A stretch of DNA of 64,000 bases. Origin: an uncultured Butyricicoccus sp. Its GTDB lineage: Bacteria > Bacillota > Clostridia > Oscillospirales > Butyricicoccaceae. The stretch's first letter is position 1, and every line of letters begins with the position of its first letter. Positions 17,765 through 26,527 of this stretch are shown here, one piece after another. The notes below the pieces were generated by a model that was not told where the DNA came from, searched no databases, and saw only the letters and a program-made list of their open reading frames with translations. The stretch lies in NCBI GenBank assembly GCA_934532985.1, contig CAKTAV010000002.1, positions 124,001 to 188,000 of the forward strand, in the 5' to 3' direction. The position numbers were made by a program, and so were the translations under genes.

Positions 17765-18973
17765 TTAACGATTCCGTGGTTTTTTGCGATGATTCGACGA
17801 ATTGGCACGAAAATGACCATTTGACCGGTTATTTTGCAGAAAAACACGCTTTTCTGGCTCACGGAAGTACATATAGACATTACATTTTATCATGCCGTTG
17901 TACAATTTTCTGCGTTTGTCCGCTTTTACACCAAAATGCTGCTCAAATTCCGGATCCGAGCTGATAATATACTGTTTCATTGGCGAACGCGCCGCCACAG
18001 TGCTAAACCGTTCGATCAGCCGCCGCGCACTGCGCTCGTCCATCAGCCGCTCGCCATACGGCGGGTTGCAGATCAGGGTTCCCTCCTCCCAATAGCGTCC
18101 TCGCTCACAGGCGTCTGCCTGCTGCACATGCAAAACCGAGTCCACCATCGCCTTGTGCGCGTTTTCCTGCGTCAGCGCCACACAGTCCGGATCAATGTCG
18201 CTGGCATAGATTTCATAGCTGCCATCATGGCGAATGCGCTCCATCGCCTCCGACCGCGCCTCCTGCCAGTATTCCTGCGGCACCATCGCCCAGTGCTCCG
18301 CGTCAAATCCGCGTAGCAATCCCGGTGCGCGATCCTGCGCAATCATCGCCGCCTCAATCGGAATAGTTCCCGAACCGCAAAACGGATCGACAAACCGTCC
18401 TCGTCCCCGATAGCGCGACAGCTTGACCAGCGCTGCCGCCAATGTCTCGCGCAGAGGAGCCGCATTGCTGTTGGCACGATAGCCGCGCTTGTGTAGTCCG
18501 GAGCCTGATGTATCCAGATACAGCGTAACCTGATTGTTCATAATGGAAAACTGAATTTGGCAGCGCGGGCCGGTCTCCTCGAACCATTCCATGCCATACG
18601 CATCCGACAGGCTCTTGACAATCGCCTTTTTGATAATACTCTGGCAGTCCGGTACGCTGTGGAGGTCAGACGACAGCGAATATCCCTTGACCGGAAACGC
18701 ATAGTCCTTTTCGATATAATCCAGCCATGGCATATCATATACGCCCTCAAACAGCTCTTCAAATGTATGTGCTTCAAACGTGCCGACTGTAATCAGTACG
18801 CGCTCCGCACAGCGCAGCCACAGATTCGCCCACGCCAGTGTGTGCTCGTCACCCTGAAAATATACGCGTCCATTTTCCACGCGGACATCCGACAGCTTTC
18901 CGCCGTAGCGTAGCTCATCGCCCACAATGCCCTCCAAACCAAATAGCGTCGGGCAACAAAATTCATATGTCAT
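17765..18973 (-). CDS. THUMP-domain class I SAM-dependent RNA methyltransferase
   Basis: A 402-residue protein related to the N-terminal half of RlmL (YcbY/YpsC group), which methylates guanine N2 in 23S rRNA. A THUMP RNA-binding region occupies roughly residues 40-155. The methyltransferase domain contains DPFCGSGTIPIEAAM (SAM motif) and the catalytic NPPYGERL motif. The C-terminal 25 residues are basic and arginine/asparagine-rich. The start is supported by AAGGGA before the ATG. The exact rRNA target is inferred from the family. Confidence 0.9.
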   Translation of the reverse strand: MTYEFCCPTLFGLEGIVGDELRYGGKLSDVRVENGRVYFQGDEHTLAWANLWLRCAERVLITVGTFEAHTFEELFEGVYDMPWLDYIEKDYAFPVKGYSLSSDLHSVPDCQSIIKKAIVKSLSDAYGMEWFEETGPRCQIQFSIMNNQVTLYLDTSGSGLHKRGYRANSNAAPLRETLAAALVKLSRYRGRGRFVDPFCGSGTIPIEAAMIAQDRAPGLLRGFDAEHWAMVPQEYWQEARSEAMERIRHDGSYEIYASDIDPDCVALTQENAHKAMVDSVLHVQQADACERGRYWEEGTLICNPPYGERLMDERSARRLIERFSTVAARSPMKQYIISSDPEFEQHFGVKADKRRKLYNGMIKCNVYMYFREPEKRVFLQNNRSNGHFRANSSNHRKKPRNR

Positions 18974-19058
18974 TGAAATTTCCCTTCTTCTTCCATCGTC
19001 ATTGTCTCACTTAGAATTGATTATACGATATTTCTCCCCCATCGACAACAACTTCTCT

Positions 19059-19086
19059 TTGATTTTCCGCTTTTCTGTGGTATACT
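19059..19086 (+). promoter_or_regulatory. Promoter of the DUF4364 gene
   Basis: TTGATT (19059-19064) and TATACT (19081-19086), spacing 16 bases, about 35 bases before the start codon. Confidence 0.62.
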
Positions 19087-19119
19087 GATACTATTCTTTC
19101 TGATAGTAGAGGTGTCTGC

Positions 19120-19656
19120 ATGATCCGCTATGGTTTTATTCGAACCAAAGATGAAATAAAGTTTTTAATTCTCACCTGTATGACCTATCTGCCGTTTCCG
19201 GTGTCCTATGATTCCATCGTCGATATCTGCACGTGGTGTGACGACGGCTTTGGATATTTTGAGCTGACCGAGGCGTTCTCGGAGCTTTGTGAGACTGGGC
19301 ATATTCAGACCAAGGTGGAAGGGTCTCATGAACGCTACTCCATTACGGAAAAGGGAGAGGAAACCGCGCGCATCTTTTCCTCCCGCCTGCCGTATACCGT
19401 GCGGGAATCGGCGGAGCTATCCGCACTGCGCGTCATTCGTAAGATTCGACGCGACACGCAGATCACCACGGAGACCGAGCAGCGCGGCGAAAAGGACTAT
19501 GTTGTCACACTGTCCATGCAGGATGTCTTTTCGGTACAGATGAACGTCGTCAGCCCGTCGCAGGCATCCCTGCTGGAGCAGAGCTTCAAAAAGCACGCAG
19601 AGAGCATCTATCAGGATGTACTCACCGCTCTGACCAAGAGCTACGAAGAAGAATAA
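19120..19656 (+). CDS. DUF4364 family protein, winged-helix-like
   Basis: A 178-residue cytosolic protein of the DUF4364 family, common in Clostridia. Residues 1-90 look like a winged-helix DNA-binding region: a FLILTCMTYLPFPV helix, FELTEAFSELCETGHI as the recognition-helix area, and RYSITEKGEETA as the wing. The C-terminal half is a mixed alpha/beta region with no recognised motif. A transcription-regulator role is inferred from this architecture. The gene is single with a strong promoter and terminator. Confidence 0.82.
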   Translation: MIRYGFIRTKDEIKFLILTCMTYLPFPVSYDSIVDICTWCDDGFGYFELTEAFSELCETGHIQTKVEGSHERYSITEKGEETARIFSSRLPYTVRESAELSALRVIRKIRRDTQITTETEQRGEKDYVVTLSMQDVFSVQMNVVSPSQASLLEQSFKKHAESIYQDVLTALTKSYEEE

Positions 19657-19657
19657 T

Positions 19658-19703
19658 ACAAGGGTCTGCTGCATTTTGGATTTTGCAGCAGACCCTTGTA
19701 CAG
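19658..19703 (+). terminator. Hairpin after the DUF4364 gene
   Basis: Arms ACAAGGGTCTGCTGCA and TGCAGCAGACCCTTGT form a perfect 16-base stem two bases after the stop. There is no long T-run, so it may act as a weak terminator or an RNA-end stabiliser. Confidence 0.6.
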
Positions 19704-19704
19704 C

Positions 19705-19763
19705 ATTCAGCTCCCCTTGTTCTCCGAGGGGAGCTGAATTTGCGAAGCAAATTCTGAGGGGAT
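19705..19763. repeat. Palindromic hairpin element (REP/MITE-like)
   Basis: Arms ATTCAGCTCCCCT and AGGGGAGCTGAAT form a strong stem, directly followed by a second small hairpin (TTTGCGAAGCAAA) and TTCTGAGGGGAT, which can compete for the first arm. This layout resembles short intergenic palindromic elements common in gut Clostridia; copy number in this genome cannot be seen here. Confidence 0.5.
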
Positions 19764-19822
19764 GTGAACTAACCGATACATCCCATTTTCACTTATAAAA
19801 TAAAACTAAAGGGGATATGATA

Positions 19823-20689
19823 ATGTCAAACAAGAAAAAGGGCGTCTTATTTATTCTGTGCTCTGCCTTCTGCTTTGCGCTGATGAATCTGTTTGTCAAA
19901 CTGTCCGGCGACCTGCCCTCCATGCAGAAGAGCTTCTTCCGCAATTTTGTCGCCATGATTTTTGCGTTTATTATTTTGATGCGCTCCGAACAGGGACTGC
20001 ACTTTCAAAAAAAGAATCTGCCCTATCTATTAGCTCGTGCCATCTTTGGTACCATCGGCATCCTGTGTAATTTCTATGCCGTCAGCCATCTGCTCCTTCC
20101 GGACGCCTCTATGCTGAACAAGCTGTCGCCATTTTTCGCAATTTTAATTTCCTATCTCTATCTGAAGGAAAAGGTCACTCCGGTACAGGCCGGTGCTGTG
20201 TTCCTCGCCTTTATCGGCGCCCTGTTTATTATCAAGCCGGGTTTTGTCGCCTTTGGCCAGACCTTCACCTGTATTATTGGCGCCTTTGGCGGAATGTGTG
20301 CCGGTACGGCCTATACCATGGTGCGTAAGCTGAGTCTGAACGGCGAACGCGGGCCATTTATTGTGTTTTTCTTCTCCGCGTTTTCCTGTCTGTTTTGCCT
20401 GCCTTACTTGATTTTCCGCTTCCATCCCATGTCGATGTATCAGCTCGCGATGCTCTTACTCGCCGGTCTGGCGGCTTCCGGCGGTCAGTTTGCCATTACC
20501 GCCGCGTATTCCAACGCACCGGCCCGTGAACTCTCGATTTACGACTACTCACAGATTATCTTCTCCGCCATCCTTGAGCTGATGTTCTTCCATCAGGTTC
20601 CGGATCTCTGGAGTGTTCTGGGTTACTTCATCATCTGCGGCACATCCATCTATATGTTCCTCTACAACAACCGAACCAACCCAGCCTGA
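19823..20689 (+). CDS. DMT-superfamily (EamA) transporter
   Basis: About 288 residues with ten predicted membrane helices arranged as two EamA repeats (around 5-135 and 150-280). Motifs typical of the family include the NLFVKLSGDLP entry after helix 1 and the ILISYLYLKEKVTP segment at the end of repeat 1. Such carriers export or import metabolites and amino acids; the substrate is unknown. The ATG at 19823 is preferred over one six bases earlier because AAAGGGG is then eight bases away. It is followed by a C11A8 tract. Confidence 0.88.
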   Translation: MSNKKKGVLFILCSAFCFALMNLFVKLSGDLPSMQKSFFRNFVAMIFAFIILMRSEQGLHFQKKNLPYLLARAIFGTIGILCNFYAVSHLLLPDASMLNKLSPFFAILISYLYLKEKVTPVQAGAVFLAFIGALFIIKPGFVAFGQTFTCIIGAFGGMCAGTAYTMVRKLSLNGERGPFIVFFFSAFSCLFCLPYLIFRFHPMSMYQLAMLLLAGLAASGGQFAITAAYSNAPARELSIYDYSQIIFSAILELMFFHQVPDLWSVLGYFIICGTSIYMFLYNNRTNPA

Positions 20690-20691
20690 TT

Positions 20692-20710
20692 CCCCCCCCC
20701 CCAAAAAAAA
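20692..20710. repeat. C11-A8 homopolymer junction
   Basis: Eleven consecutive C followed by eight A, starting two bases after the transporter stop codon. It lies outside coding sequence, so slippage there would not affect a protein. Confidence 0.9.
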
Positions 20711-20716
20711 CAAATC

Positions 20717-20758
20717 ACGCGCACAACGAGATTTTCTTCTCTGCTGTGCGCGTTTTTC
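20717..20758. terminator. Bidirectional terminator between the DMT transporter and HU genes
   Basis: Arms ACGCGCACA and TGTGCGCGT with a 19-base loop; T-runs follow on both strands (TTTTTCTT on plus, GATTTGTTTTTTTT on minus). Confidence 0.85.
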
Positions 20759-21049
20759 TTATGTCTCGCTTTCTAAAGCGTCTACTTTTTCCTTCAATCC
20801 CTTTCCGGGACGAAACACCGCCGTCCGCCCCGCCGGAATTATCGTAAATTCTTCCGACCCCGGCAATCGAACACTGCGCTCCAAACGTTGCTTCGTCTCA
20901 AACGATCCAAAGCCGATAAAATTCAGCTTATCGCCGCTCGCCAGCACGTCGCCGATGCTGTCCAGCACGGCATCCAGCGTCGCTTCTGTGTCCTTCTTTT
21001 TCAGGCCGGTTCGATCCGCCACCATGCGTACAAATTCCGCTTTTTTCAT
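20759..21049 (-). CDS. hup: HU-family DNA-binding protein
   Basis: A 96-residue histone-like protein. The N-terminal helices begin MKKAEFVRMVADRTGLKKKD and are followed by the beta-saddle GFGSFETKQR and the DNA-binding arm, here SVRLPGSEEFTIIPAGRTAVFRPG. The usual RxGRNPxTG arm motif is diverged (LPGSEEFTI), so this is a variant HU. Its ATG overlaps the mazG stop by four bases. In many Clostridia an S4-domain gene follows; here a terminator follows instead. Confidence 0.88.
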   Translation of the reverse strand: MKKAEFVRMVADRTGLKKKDTEATLDAVLDSIGDVLASGDKLNFIGFGSFETKQRLERSVRLPGSEEFTIIPAGRTAVFRPGKGLKEKVDALESET

Positions 21050-21834
21050 TCCTGTGTCTTAGCCTCTTTCCAAAGCGCCCCCATCTGCGTCAGCGTCAGT
21101 TCTTCCATCGTCTTGCCCTGCTTTGCCGCACCCTGCTCCACATAGGTAAAGCGGCGAATGAACTTCTCGCAGGTATTGTCCAGCGCTCGCTCCGGGTCAA
21201 CTCCGCGGAAACGTCCAATTTTGGCCACAGCAAACAGCAGGTCACCGATTTCTTCTGCAACATCGCCGTCACCTGCCAACGCGCGCTCCACCTCGTCCAG
21301 CTCCTCGTGCACCTTAGCAACCGCGCCGTCAATGCTGTCCCATTCAAATCCGGCCTTCGCCGCCTTGTTCTGGATCTTATCTGCACGGATCAGCGCCGGT
21401 AAGCTGCGTGCCACACTGTCCAGCGTCTCTGCCGCCGACTTCTGGTGTTTCTCCGTCTTTTTCAGCTCATCCCAGTTGGCAAGAATCTCTTCCGTGCCCG
21501 AAACGGCGGTGTTGCCAAACACATGCGGATGACGATAAATCATCTTTTTGCAGATGCCGTCTGCGACGTCGTCAATCGTGAACACGCCCTTTTCCTTTTC
21601 GATCTCGGTGTGGAACACAACCTGAAACAGCACGTCGCCCAGTTCTTCCTTAAGCAGCTCACTGTCGTTGTTGTCAATCGCCTCGCATACCTCGTAAACT
21701 TCCTCAATAAAATTTCGGCGAATGGACGCGTGATCCTGCTGCCGATCCCACTTACAGCCGTTTTCCGACCGCAAAATCTCCATTATCTTTAGCAAATCCT
21801 CAAAATTGTAATAATCCTTGCATGTAAATTCCAT
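21046..21834 (-). CDS. mazG: Nucleoside triphosphate pyrophosphohydrolase MazG
   Basis: A 262-residue house-cleaning pyrophosphatase that hydrolyses NTPs to NMPs. Two all-alpha MazG domains are visible, with metal-binding segments EEVYEVCEAI...EELGDVLFQVVFH in the first and ELDEVERAL...EEIGDLLFAVAKIGR in the second. Length equals that of E. coli MazG. The gene lies between the SpoVB-like flippase gene and hup, a conserved Bacillota order, and is probably co-transcribed with both. Confidence 0.95.
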   Translation of the reverse strand: MEFTCKDYYNFEDLLKIMEILRSENGCKWDRQQDHASIRRNFIEEVYEVCEAIDNNDSELLKEELGDVLFQVVFHTEIEKEKGVFTIDDVADGICKKMIYRHPHVFGNTAVSGTEEILANWDELKKTEKHQKSAAETLDSVARSLPALIRADKIQNKAAKAGFEWDSIDGAVAKVHEELDEVERALAGDGDVAEEIGDLLFAVAKIGRFRGVDPERALDNTCEKFIRRFTYVEQGAAKQGKTMEELTLTQMGALWKEAKTQE

Positions 21835-21847
21835 TCCAATCCTCTTT

Positions 21848-23431
21848 CTATCCGGTTATTTTCAGCACTGCCGCCAGCTGTTTTCCGCCGGGCAGCATCG
21901 ACACATCCTCATAATTCAGTCCCCGCAAAAAAGCTGCCACAACAAGATACACCGGCGGCATACCCGCACAGGCGAGAAGCAGCGCCGGAGTATCCCCATA
22001 GCGCGGCAGCATCCATTGGTACAGCTGCCACCCTCCCTGTGCCATCACGCAGGACGCCGCTATACACGGCAGGGTCGGACGCACTAAGGGCGGAACCCAC
22101 TTCATCTTACAATAAATCGCCGCGAGATTCAACAGCAGAATCACCCCAAAACACAGGATCGAGCTGATTGGCGCCGCCAAAATGCCCATCTCTGGATCTG
22201 CCATTCCAACATAGGAAAACGCAAATTTTGCAGCGGAACCGATTGTCATCGTGCAAACCGTGATATCCGGCCGCTCCATAGACTGTAGGATTGACGTCGT
22301 CACGGACGCCAAGCCAACGAGCACCTCTGCAAAGCCAAGACACTCCAGCAACGGTGTTGCCACCGCAACGCCCTGTGGCTGAGAGGAAAACAGCAGCCGC
22401 AGCAATGGCTCGGCAAACACCGTCAAAATCACGCCGCATGGGATGCAGACCAGAGTTGTAAGACGGCACGCCGAAGCCATCAGCCGTTTGCACGCCGCCT
22501 CCTGTCCGCGACTCCACGCGGCGGTCAGCGCCGGCAGAATGCTCACCGCAATCGCGCCGGAAAATGCCTGCGGCAAATGATACAGCGTCAGCGCCATGCC
22601 GGTATACGCACCATAAACCGAAGTAATCTGGTTGGCGGAAAGCCCCGTCAGCGGCATCCGCCCATAAATCAGCGTCATATCTAAGAATCCGGACACCGTC
22701 ATCACCGCAGAGCCTAATGTAATCGGGATCATCAGTGAAAACAGGCGTGAATACGGAATAGACTGACCACATTTTCGTGCCCGCAATGTAGAGCCAATGC
22801 TGTGCCGCACGCTCCAGCCCAGATACAGCACCGCGATCAACTCACCCATTGTCACACCCAACACGCCGCCTGCAGCGGCACCGGCAAGTCCCAGTCCATG
22901 CTGTATCGCCAGCCGCGCGAGCGCACAGCCAAACAGCAGCTTTCCGCTCGCCTCCAGCACCTGCGATACCGACGTCGGCTCCATATTGCCCGTTCCTTGA
23001 TACCAGCCGCGCAGAGCGGCCTCTGCCGTCACCAGTACCACTGCCGGTGCAATTGCAACTAAGCTCCAAGTGGTATCCGGTTCGCCAAAGTGCGCGGCAA
23101 TCCATGGGGCCAAAAGCGCCAATCCGGCTGCTAACACTACCGAAACCAGAGTAAACAGCAATCCCGTTTTCCATACCAGCCGTTGCGCCTGCGCCCTTTG
23201 TCCTGCCGCCAGCGCCTCGGACACCAAGCAGGACTCCGCAATCGGAATTCCCGACGCCGTGATAACAAACAAAATCGAAAAAAACTGCATGGCAAATGCA
23301 AAGATTCCCATCCCATTGTCTCCGATGAGATTGGTCAGCGGAATTTTAAACAGTGCCCCGAGTATTTTGACAATCAAGCCGGACACCATCAATAGCATGG
23401 CGCCGTGTACATAGTTTCGCTTCTCCTGCAT
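21848..23431 (-). CDS. SpoVB/MurJ-like polysaccharide flippase (MOP superfamily)
   Basis: About 527 residues with twelve to fourteen membrane helices, related to SpoVB and YabM. The N-terminal GAMLLMVSGLIVKILGALFK and the loop PLTNLIGDNGMGIFAFA are typical of this family, which flips lipid-linked cell-wall or spore-cortex precursors. The start is placed at 23431, preceded by GGGGGAG; the longer upstream frame is not supported and includes the neighbouring 3' region. Position before mazG and hup fits YabM more than SpoVB. The exact lipid substrate is unknown. Confidence 0.88.
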   Translation of the reverse strand: MQEKRNYVHGAMLLMVSGLIVKILGALFKIPLTNLIGDNGMGIFAFAMQFFSILFVITASGIPIAESCLVSEALAAGQRAQAQRLVWKTGLLFTLVSVVLAAGLALLAPWIAAHFGEPDTTWSLVAIAPAVVLVTAEAALRGWYQGTGNMEPTSVSQVLEASGKLLFGCALARLAIQHGLGLAGAAAGGVLGVTMGELIAVLYLGWSVRHSIGSTLRARKCGQSIPYSRLFSLMIPITLGSAVMTVSGFLDMTLIYGRMPLTGLSANQITSVYGAYTGMALTLYHLPQAFSGAIAVSILPALTAAWSRGQEAACKRLMASACRLTTLVCIPCGVILTVFAEPLLRLLFSSQPQGVAVATPLLECLGFAEVLVGLASVTTSILQSMERPDITVCTMTIGSAAKFAFSYVGMADPEMGILAAPISSILCFGVILLLNLAAIYCKMKWVPPLVRPTLPCIAASCVMAQGGWQLYQWMLPRYGDTPALLLACAGMPPVYLVVAAFLRGLNYEDVSMLPGGKQLAAVLKITG

Positions 23432-23486
23432 GATCTCCCCCGTTCTCCTCAAGAACAGGGTATGTCTTTCTGAACGCAAATAGAAG

Positions 23487-23525
23487 GGAAAAGGCCTGCT
23501 GCAAAATACAAAGTGCAGCAGGCCC
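23487..23525 (-). terminator. Terminator of the zinc-ribbon gene
   Basis: Minus-strand arms GGCCTGCTGCA and TGCAGCAGGCC followed by TTTTCCC. It lies about 120 bases after the stop, leaving a long 3' untranslated region. Confidence 0.75.
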
Positions 23526-23646
23526 TTACGCTTCGCTGGTTTGGAATTTGAGGAGCGAGGCAATGAAACGACCTCGCCGTGTGGACGCTTCAACGCGGTG
23601 AGTAAGTGGAATTCGCCGAAGCGACCGCGCAGTGCGTCGCAGCAAC

Positions 23647-24039
23647 TTATAGCTGCGCCCCACATCCACTGCAAAAGACATCGCCCGACGCGCACTGCTT
23701 GCCGCAGTTCGGGCACTGGCTACTGGCCTTTAGGCTTTGCAGCTTGCTGCGAATCTCAGAAACCGCTTCGCGCTTCTCGTCAATTAGCGTCAGCTTGACC
23801 TGAATTTCTTCCTGATCGACTTCTATGCCGCAGTGTGTATCATACAGCATCTTGCCCAGCTCTTTATACAGCTGATCCATCTCTGAATTCAGATCAAAAA
23901 TGCGCAGATTCAGCTTGGTGGACTCCACCACAGTGGTCGCCTTTTTGGTCGCGACATTTGCGGCCTTTACCGTGCGGTCCGTTAAGACCTCCGAAGATGC
24001 CTTGATGCGGCTTATCAAATTCATTGCTTTCTGTTCCAA
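23647..24039 (-). CDS. Zinc-ribbon protein with N-terminal coiled coil
   Basis: A 130-residue protein. Residues 1-105 are helical and heptad-like (KLNLRIFDLNSEMDQLYKELGKML and a later EIRSKLQSL stretch), and the C-terminus is a double-CxxC zinc ribbon, CPNCGKQC...CSGCGAQL. It is a common small clostridial protein without a known role, perhaps an adaptor. It stands between the nucleoside-kinase gene and the flippase gene on the same strand. Recognition of the zinc ribbon is certain; function is not assigned. Confidence 0.8.
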   Translation of the reverse strand: MEQKAMNLISRIKASSEVLTDRTVKAANVATKKATTVVESTKLNLRIFDLNSEMDQLYKELGKMLYDTHCGIEVDQEEIQVKLTLIDEKREAVSEIRSKLQSLKASSQCPNCGKQCASGDVFCSGCGAQL

Positions 24040-24126
24040 AATCTATACTCCTCTCTCGTCCATCAGGGATTGATTATGCTCCCTTGCGATGCATTTCACT
24101 ATATCCGTCTATTTTTGTACTGCAAA

Positions 24127-25047
24127 TTATCCGATAAATTCATGCATGATTGACGAATCCGGAATCAAATCCATACGATCCATTGGCTCAAACAGCTCCA
24201 AGGCATCCTTGACGTCATCCAAGCCCGCCTCATGCATCTCCGTAAAATACGGCTGCGCCAGCTCACGCAGTTCATTCATCAAGATGGTGTCCTCATATGG
24301 CAAATACGTATCAATAATACGAACGGCATGCGGAACATAGGGGTGAATATACAGCTTTTCTCCGCGCCGCACTGACTTCCACAAACGGATTGTGCCGATA
24401 ACCGGCTCATCACGGAAGTTCTTATCACGAATGGCACGTCGCACAAAACGAAGTTTATGCGGCGCCAGACGTTCCTCTTTGTTGAGTACGACCTGTGTGC
24501 CGACTGCCATGTAAACGCCCGTCGCATAAGCCGCCAGCGGCTCGGTAATCATACTGTTGAGTGCATGAATACCCTCGATTACGGCAATCTCATCCTTCTT
24601 GAGCTGGATCTCCCTCGTGTTTTCCGTGCGGCAGCGCGCTGCAAAGTCATACTGCGGAACGGAAATTATCTCGCCCTTTGCCAGTGCCGTCAGATGATGG
24701 CTGAGCAGATTCAAATCCATGCAGAGCGGCGATTCCAGATCCTCCGCGCCGTCCTCGTCGCGCGGCATTTCATACGACCCGCGCGTCAAATAATAATCAT
24801 CCATGGAAATTGCATGAGAGTGAATGCCGCGCTTCTCCAGCTCATCTCGCAGGCGCCACGCCGTTGTCGTTTTACCGCTGGACGAGGGCCCGTTCAGCAG
24901 GACAATCGGACGCTCCCGATACGTGGAGCAGACGGTTTCTGCCACCGAACAGATCGTCGCGTGATACTGCGCTTCGCTCTCAGAGATAAACGCGGCGGGG
25001 TCCTTCCTGCACCGCTCGTTAATCTCTTGCAGCTCTATGTTTCTCAT
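24127..25047 (-). CDS. Uridine-kinase-like P-loop kinase
   Basis: About 306 residues. The P-loop GPSSSGKTTTAWRL near residue 55, the SMDDYYLTRG segment after beta-2 and the EGIHALN motif match the uridine kinase/phosphoribulokinase family. The 50-residue N-terminal extension is short; the larger clostridial homologues carry a TGS-like domain that is missing here. The start at 25047 is chosen because GAGG, overlapping the hemZ stop, lies about nine bases before it. The substrate may be uridine or another nucleoside. It follows hemZ by ten bases. Confidence 0.83.
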   Translation of the reverse strand: MRNIELQEINERCRKDPAAFISESEAQYHATICSVAETVCSTYRERPIVLLNGPSSSGKTTTAWRLRDELEKRGIHSHAISMDDYYLTRGSYEMPRDEDGAEDLESPLCMDLNLLSHHLTALAKGEIISVPQYDFAARCRTENTREIQLKKDEIAVIEGIHALNSMITEPLAAYATGVYMAVGTQVVLNKEERLAPHKLRFVRRAIRDKNFRDEPVIGTIRLWKSVRRGEKLYIHPYVPHAVRIIDTYLPYEDTILMNELRELAQPYFTEMHEAGLDDVKDALELFEPMDRMDLIPDSSIMHEFIG

Positions 25048-25057
25048 AATATGTTCC

Positions 25058-26527
25058 TCACAATGTATTCGCCCACTCCAGCAGCGCCTGTTTTCCGGCG
25101 TTGATTTTTTCGAGTGAGGTGTTATATTCATACGGGTATTTCGGATTGCTGATACGTCGAATTTTGCTGCCGTCCGACGTGAGCAGCTTAGTCACGCCGC
25201 CAGCTCCCAACGACAAAATGGTCTGTAATTCCTCCATCATGTAGATGTTGTAATCGCACTCAAATCCCTGCCGCGTCCAGCCGACGTTTTCATATCCGCC
25301 CGCCATAAACTTTTGCCGATATAAATAATACGGAGAATATCCCGCAGCCGTCAAAATCTGCGTCGATGCCTCCAGCATTTTGCGCACCGTCTCGTGTCGG
25401 CTAACCGCCTGAATGCGGTCATTGTGGTTTGCGCCACGCTTGACTGCCAGTGTGTGCACCGTGATGTTCTCCGGCTTCAACGAAACCAATGTGCGCATTG
25501 TCTCCGCAAAGCTTTCCGGTGTATCGCCGTCCAGTCCTGCAATCGTGTCCATATTAATCACACGGAAGCCGATTTTCCGCGCCGTCTGATAGGTATTCAG
25601 CACGTCCTTTGCGCTGTGCTTGCGCCCAATCGCCGCGAGAACGTCATCGTTCATCGACTGTGGATTGATGGAAATGCGATCCACGCCATTTTGCGCCAGT
25701 ACCCGCAGCTTTTCCTCCGTAATCGTATCCGGACGTCCCGCCTCAACGGTGAATTCTGAAATCGCTGAGAGATCAAACGCCGTATGGATTTTACCCAACA
25801 GCCTCTCCAGCTGCGGCGCGGACAGTGTCGTCGGTGTGCCGCCGCCGACGTACACCGAGACGATGCGCAGTCCCGCCTGCCGGACAACCTCGCCCGCGTG
25901 GCGAATCTCCGCGCACAGCGTATCCAGATACGGACCGAGCAGTGCGCCCGCCCGTTCAATCGAATGGCTGACAAACGAGCAGTAGCTGCACCGCGATGGA
26001 CAGAACGGAATTCCCACATACAACGAAATGTCCTTCGGCTGTAATTTCTTCTTGCGATCCCACGCGATACCCGCAGAGCGAATCGCCAGCGCACGCCGTG
26101 CCGGAGAGACACAGTAGTTCTCCGTCATGATACGCGCCACCTCCGCCGGAGAATAGCCTTTCTCCAAAAAGCCGCGCGCAAACTTTGCCGGTCGAACGCC
26201 GGTCAGCGATCCCCACTCCGGTACATAATCCAGAAACGGTACAATCGCTTCATAGACCGTTCGCTTGACCGCGTGCGTCACCGCCCTCTTGGTTTCCTGC
26301 TCGTCATCTGTCACCGGTGCGGTGCGCTCCACACACTGCTGGTGTTCTCCGCGCTGGCAGCAGGCGCGAATGCGGACCTCCGTCCCCAAATCGTCTACCT
26401 GCACACCCAGTGCATCCTGCCCCTCCTCCACCGTCTCTGCGCGCTCCGGAATCTCCGCCGGAAGCAGGTTGAGCAGCATGTCACGGATTGGATGATCGTT
26501 TTCTAATCCACTAACGGTATACAGCAT
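25058..26527 (-). CDS. hemZ: Coproporphyrinogen dehydrogenase HemZ (radical SAM)
   Basis: A 489-residue oxygen-independent radical SAM enzyme related to HemN. The cluster motif CPSRCSYCSF starts near residue 175, followed by YVGGGTPTTL (SAM-binding) and SINPQSMND. The N-terminal 160 residues are the HemZ-specific extension. In many Clostridia heme synthesis is incomplete, so the physiological reaction is uncertain. The ATG shares one base with the stop of the upstream metallo-hydrolase gene (TGATG). Confidence 0.9.
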   Translation of the reverse strand: MLYTVSGLENDHPIRDMLLNLLPAEIPERAETVEEGQDALGVQVDDLGTEVRIRACCQRGEHQQCVERTAPVTDDEQETKRAVTHAVKRTVYEAIVPFLDYVPEWGSLTGVRPAKFARGFLEKGYSPAEVARIMTENYCVSPARRALAIRSAGIAWDRKKKLQPKDISLYVGIPFCPSRCSYCSFVSHSIERAGALLGPYLDTLCAEIRHAGEVVRQAGLRIVSVYVGGGTPTTLSAPQLERLLGKIHTAFDLSAISEFTVEAGRPDTITEEKLRVLAQNGVDRISINPQSMNDDVLAAIGRKHSAKDVLNTYQTARKIGFRVINMDTIAGLDGDTPESFAETMRTLVSLKPENITVHTLAVKRGANHNDRIQAVSRHETVRKMLEASTQILTAAGYSPYYLYRQKFMAGGYENVGWTRQGFECDYNIYMMEELQTILSLGAGGVTKLLTSDGSKIRRISNPKYPYEYNTSLEKINAGKQALLEWANTL

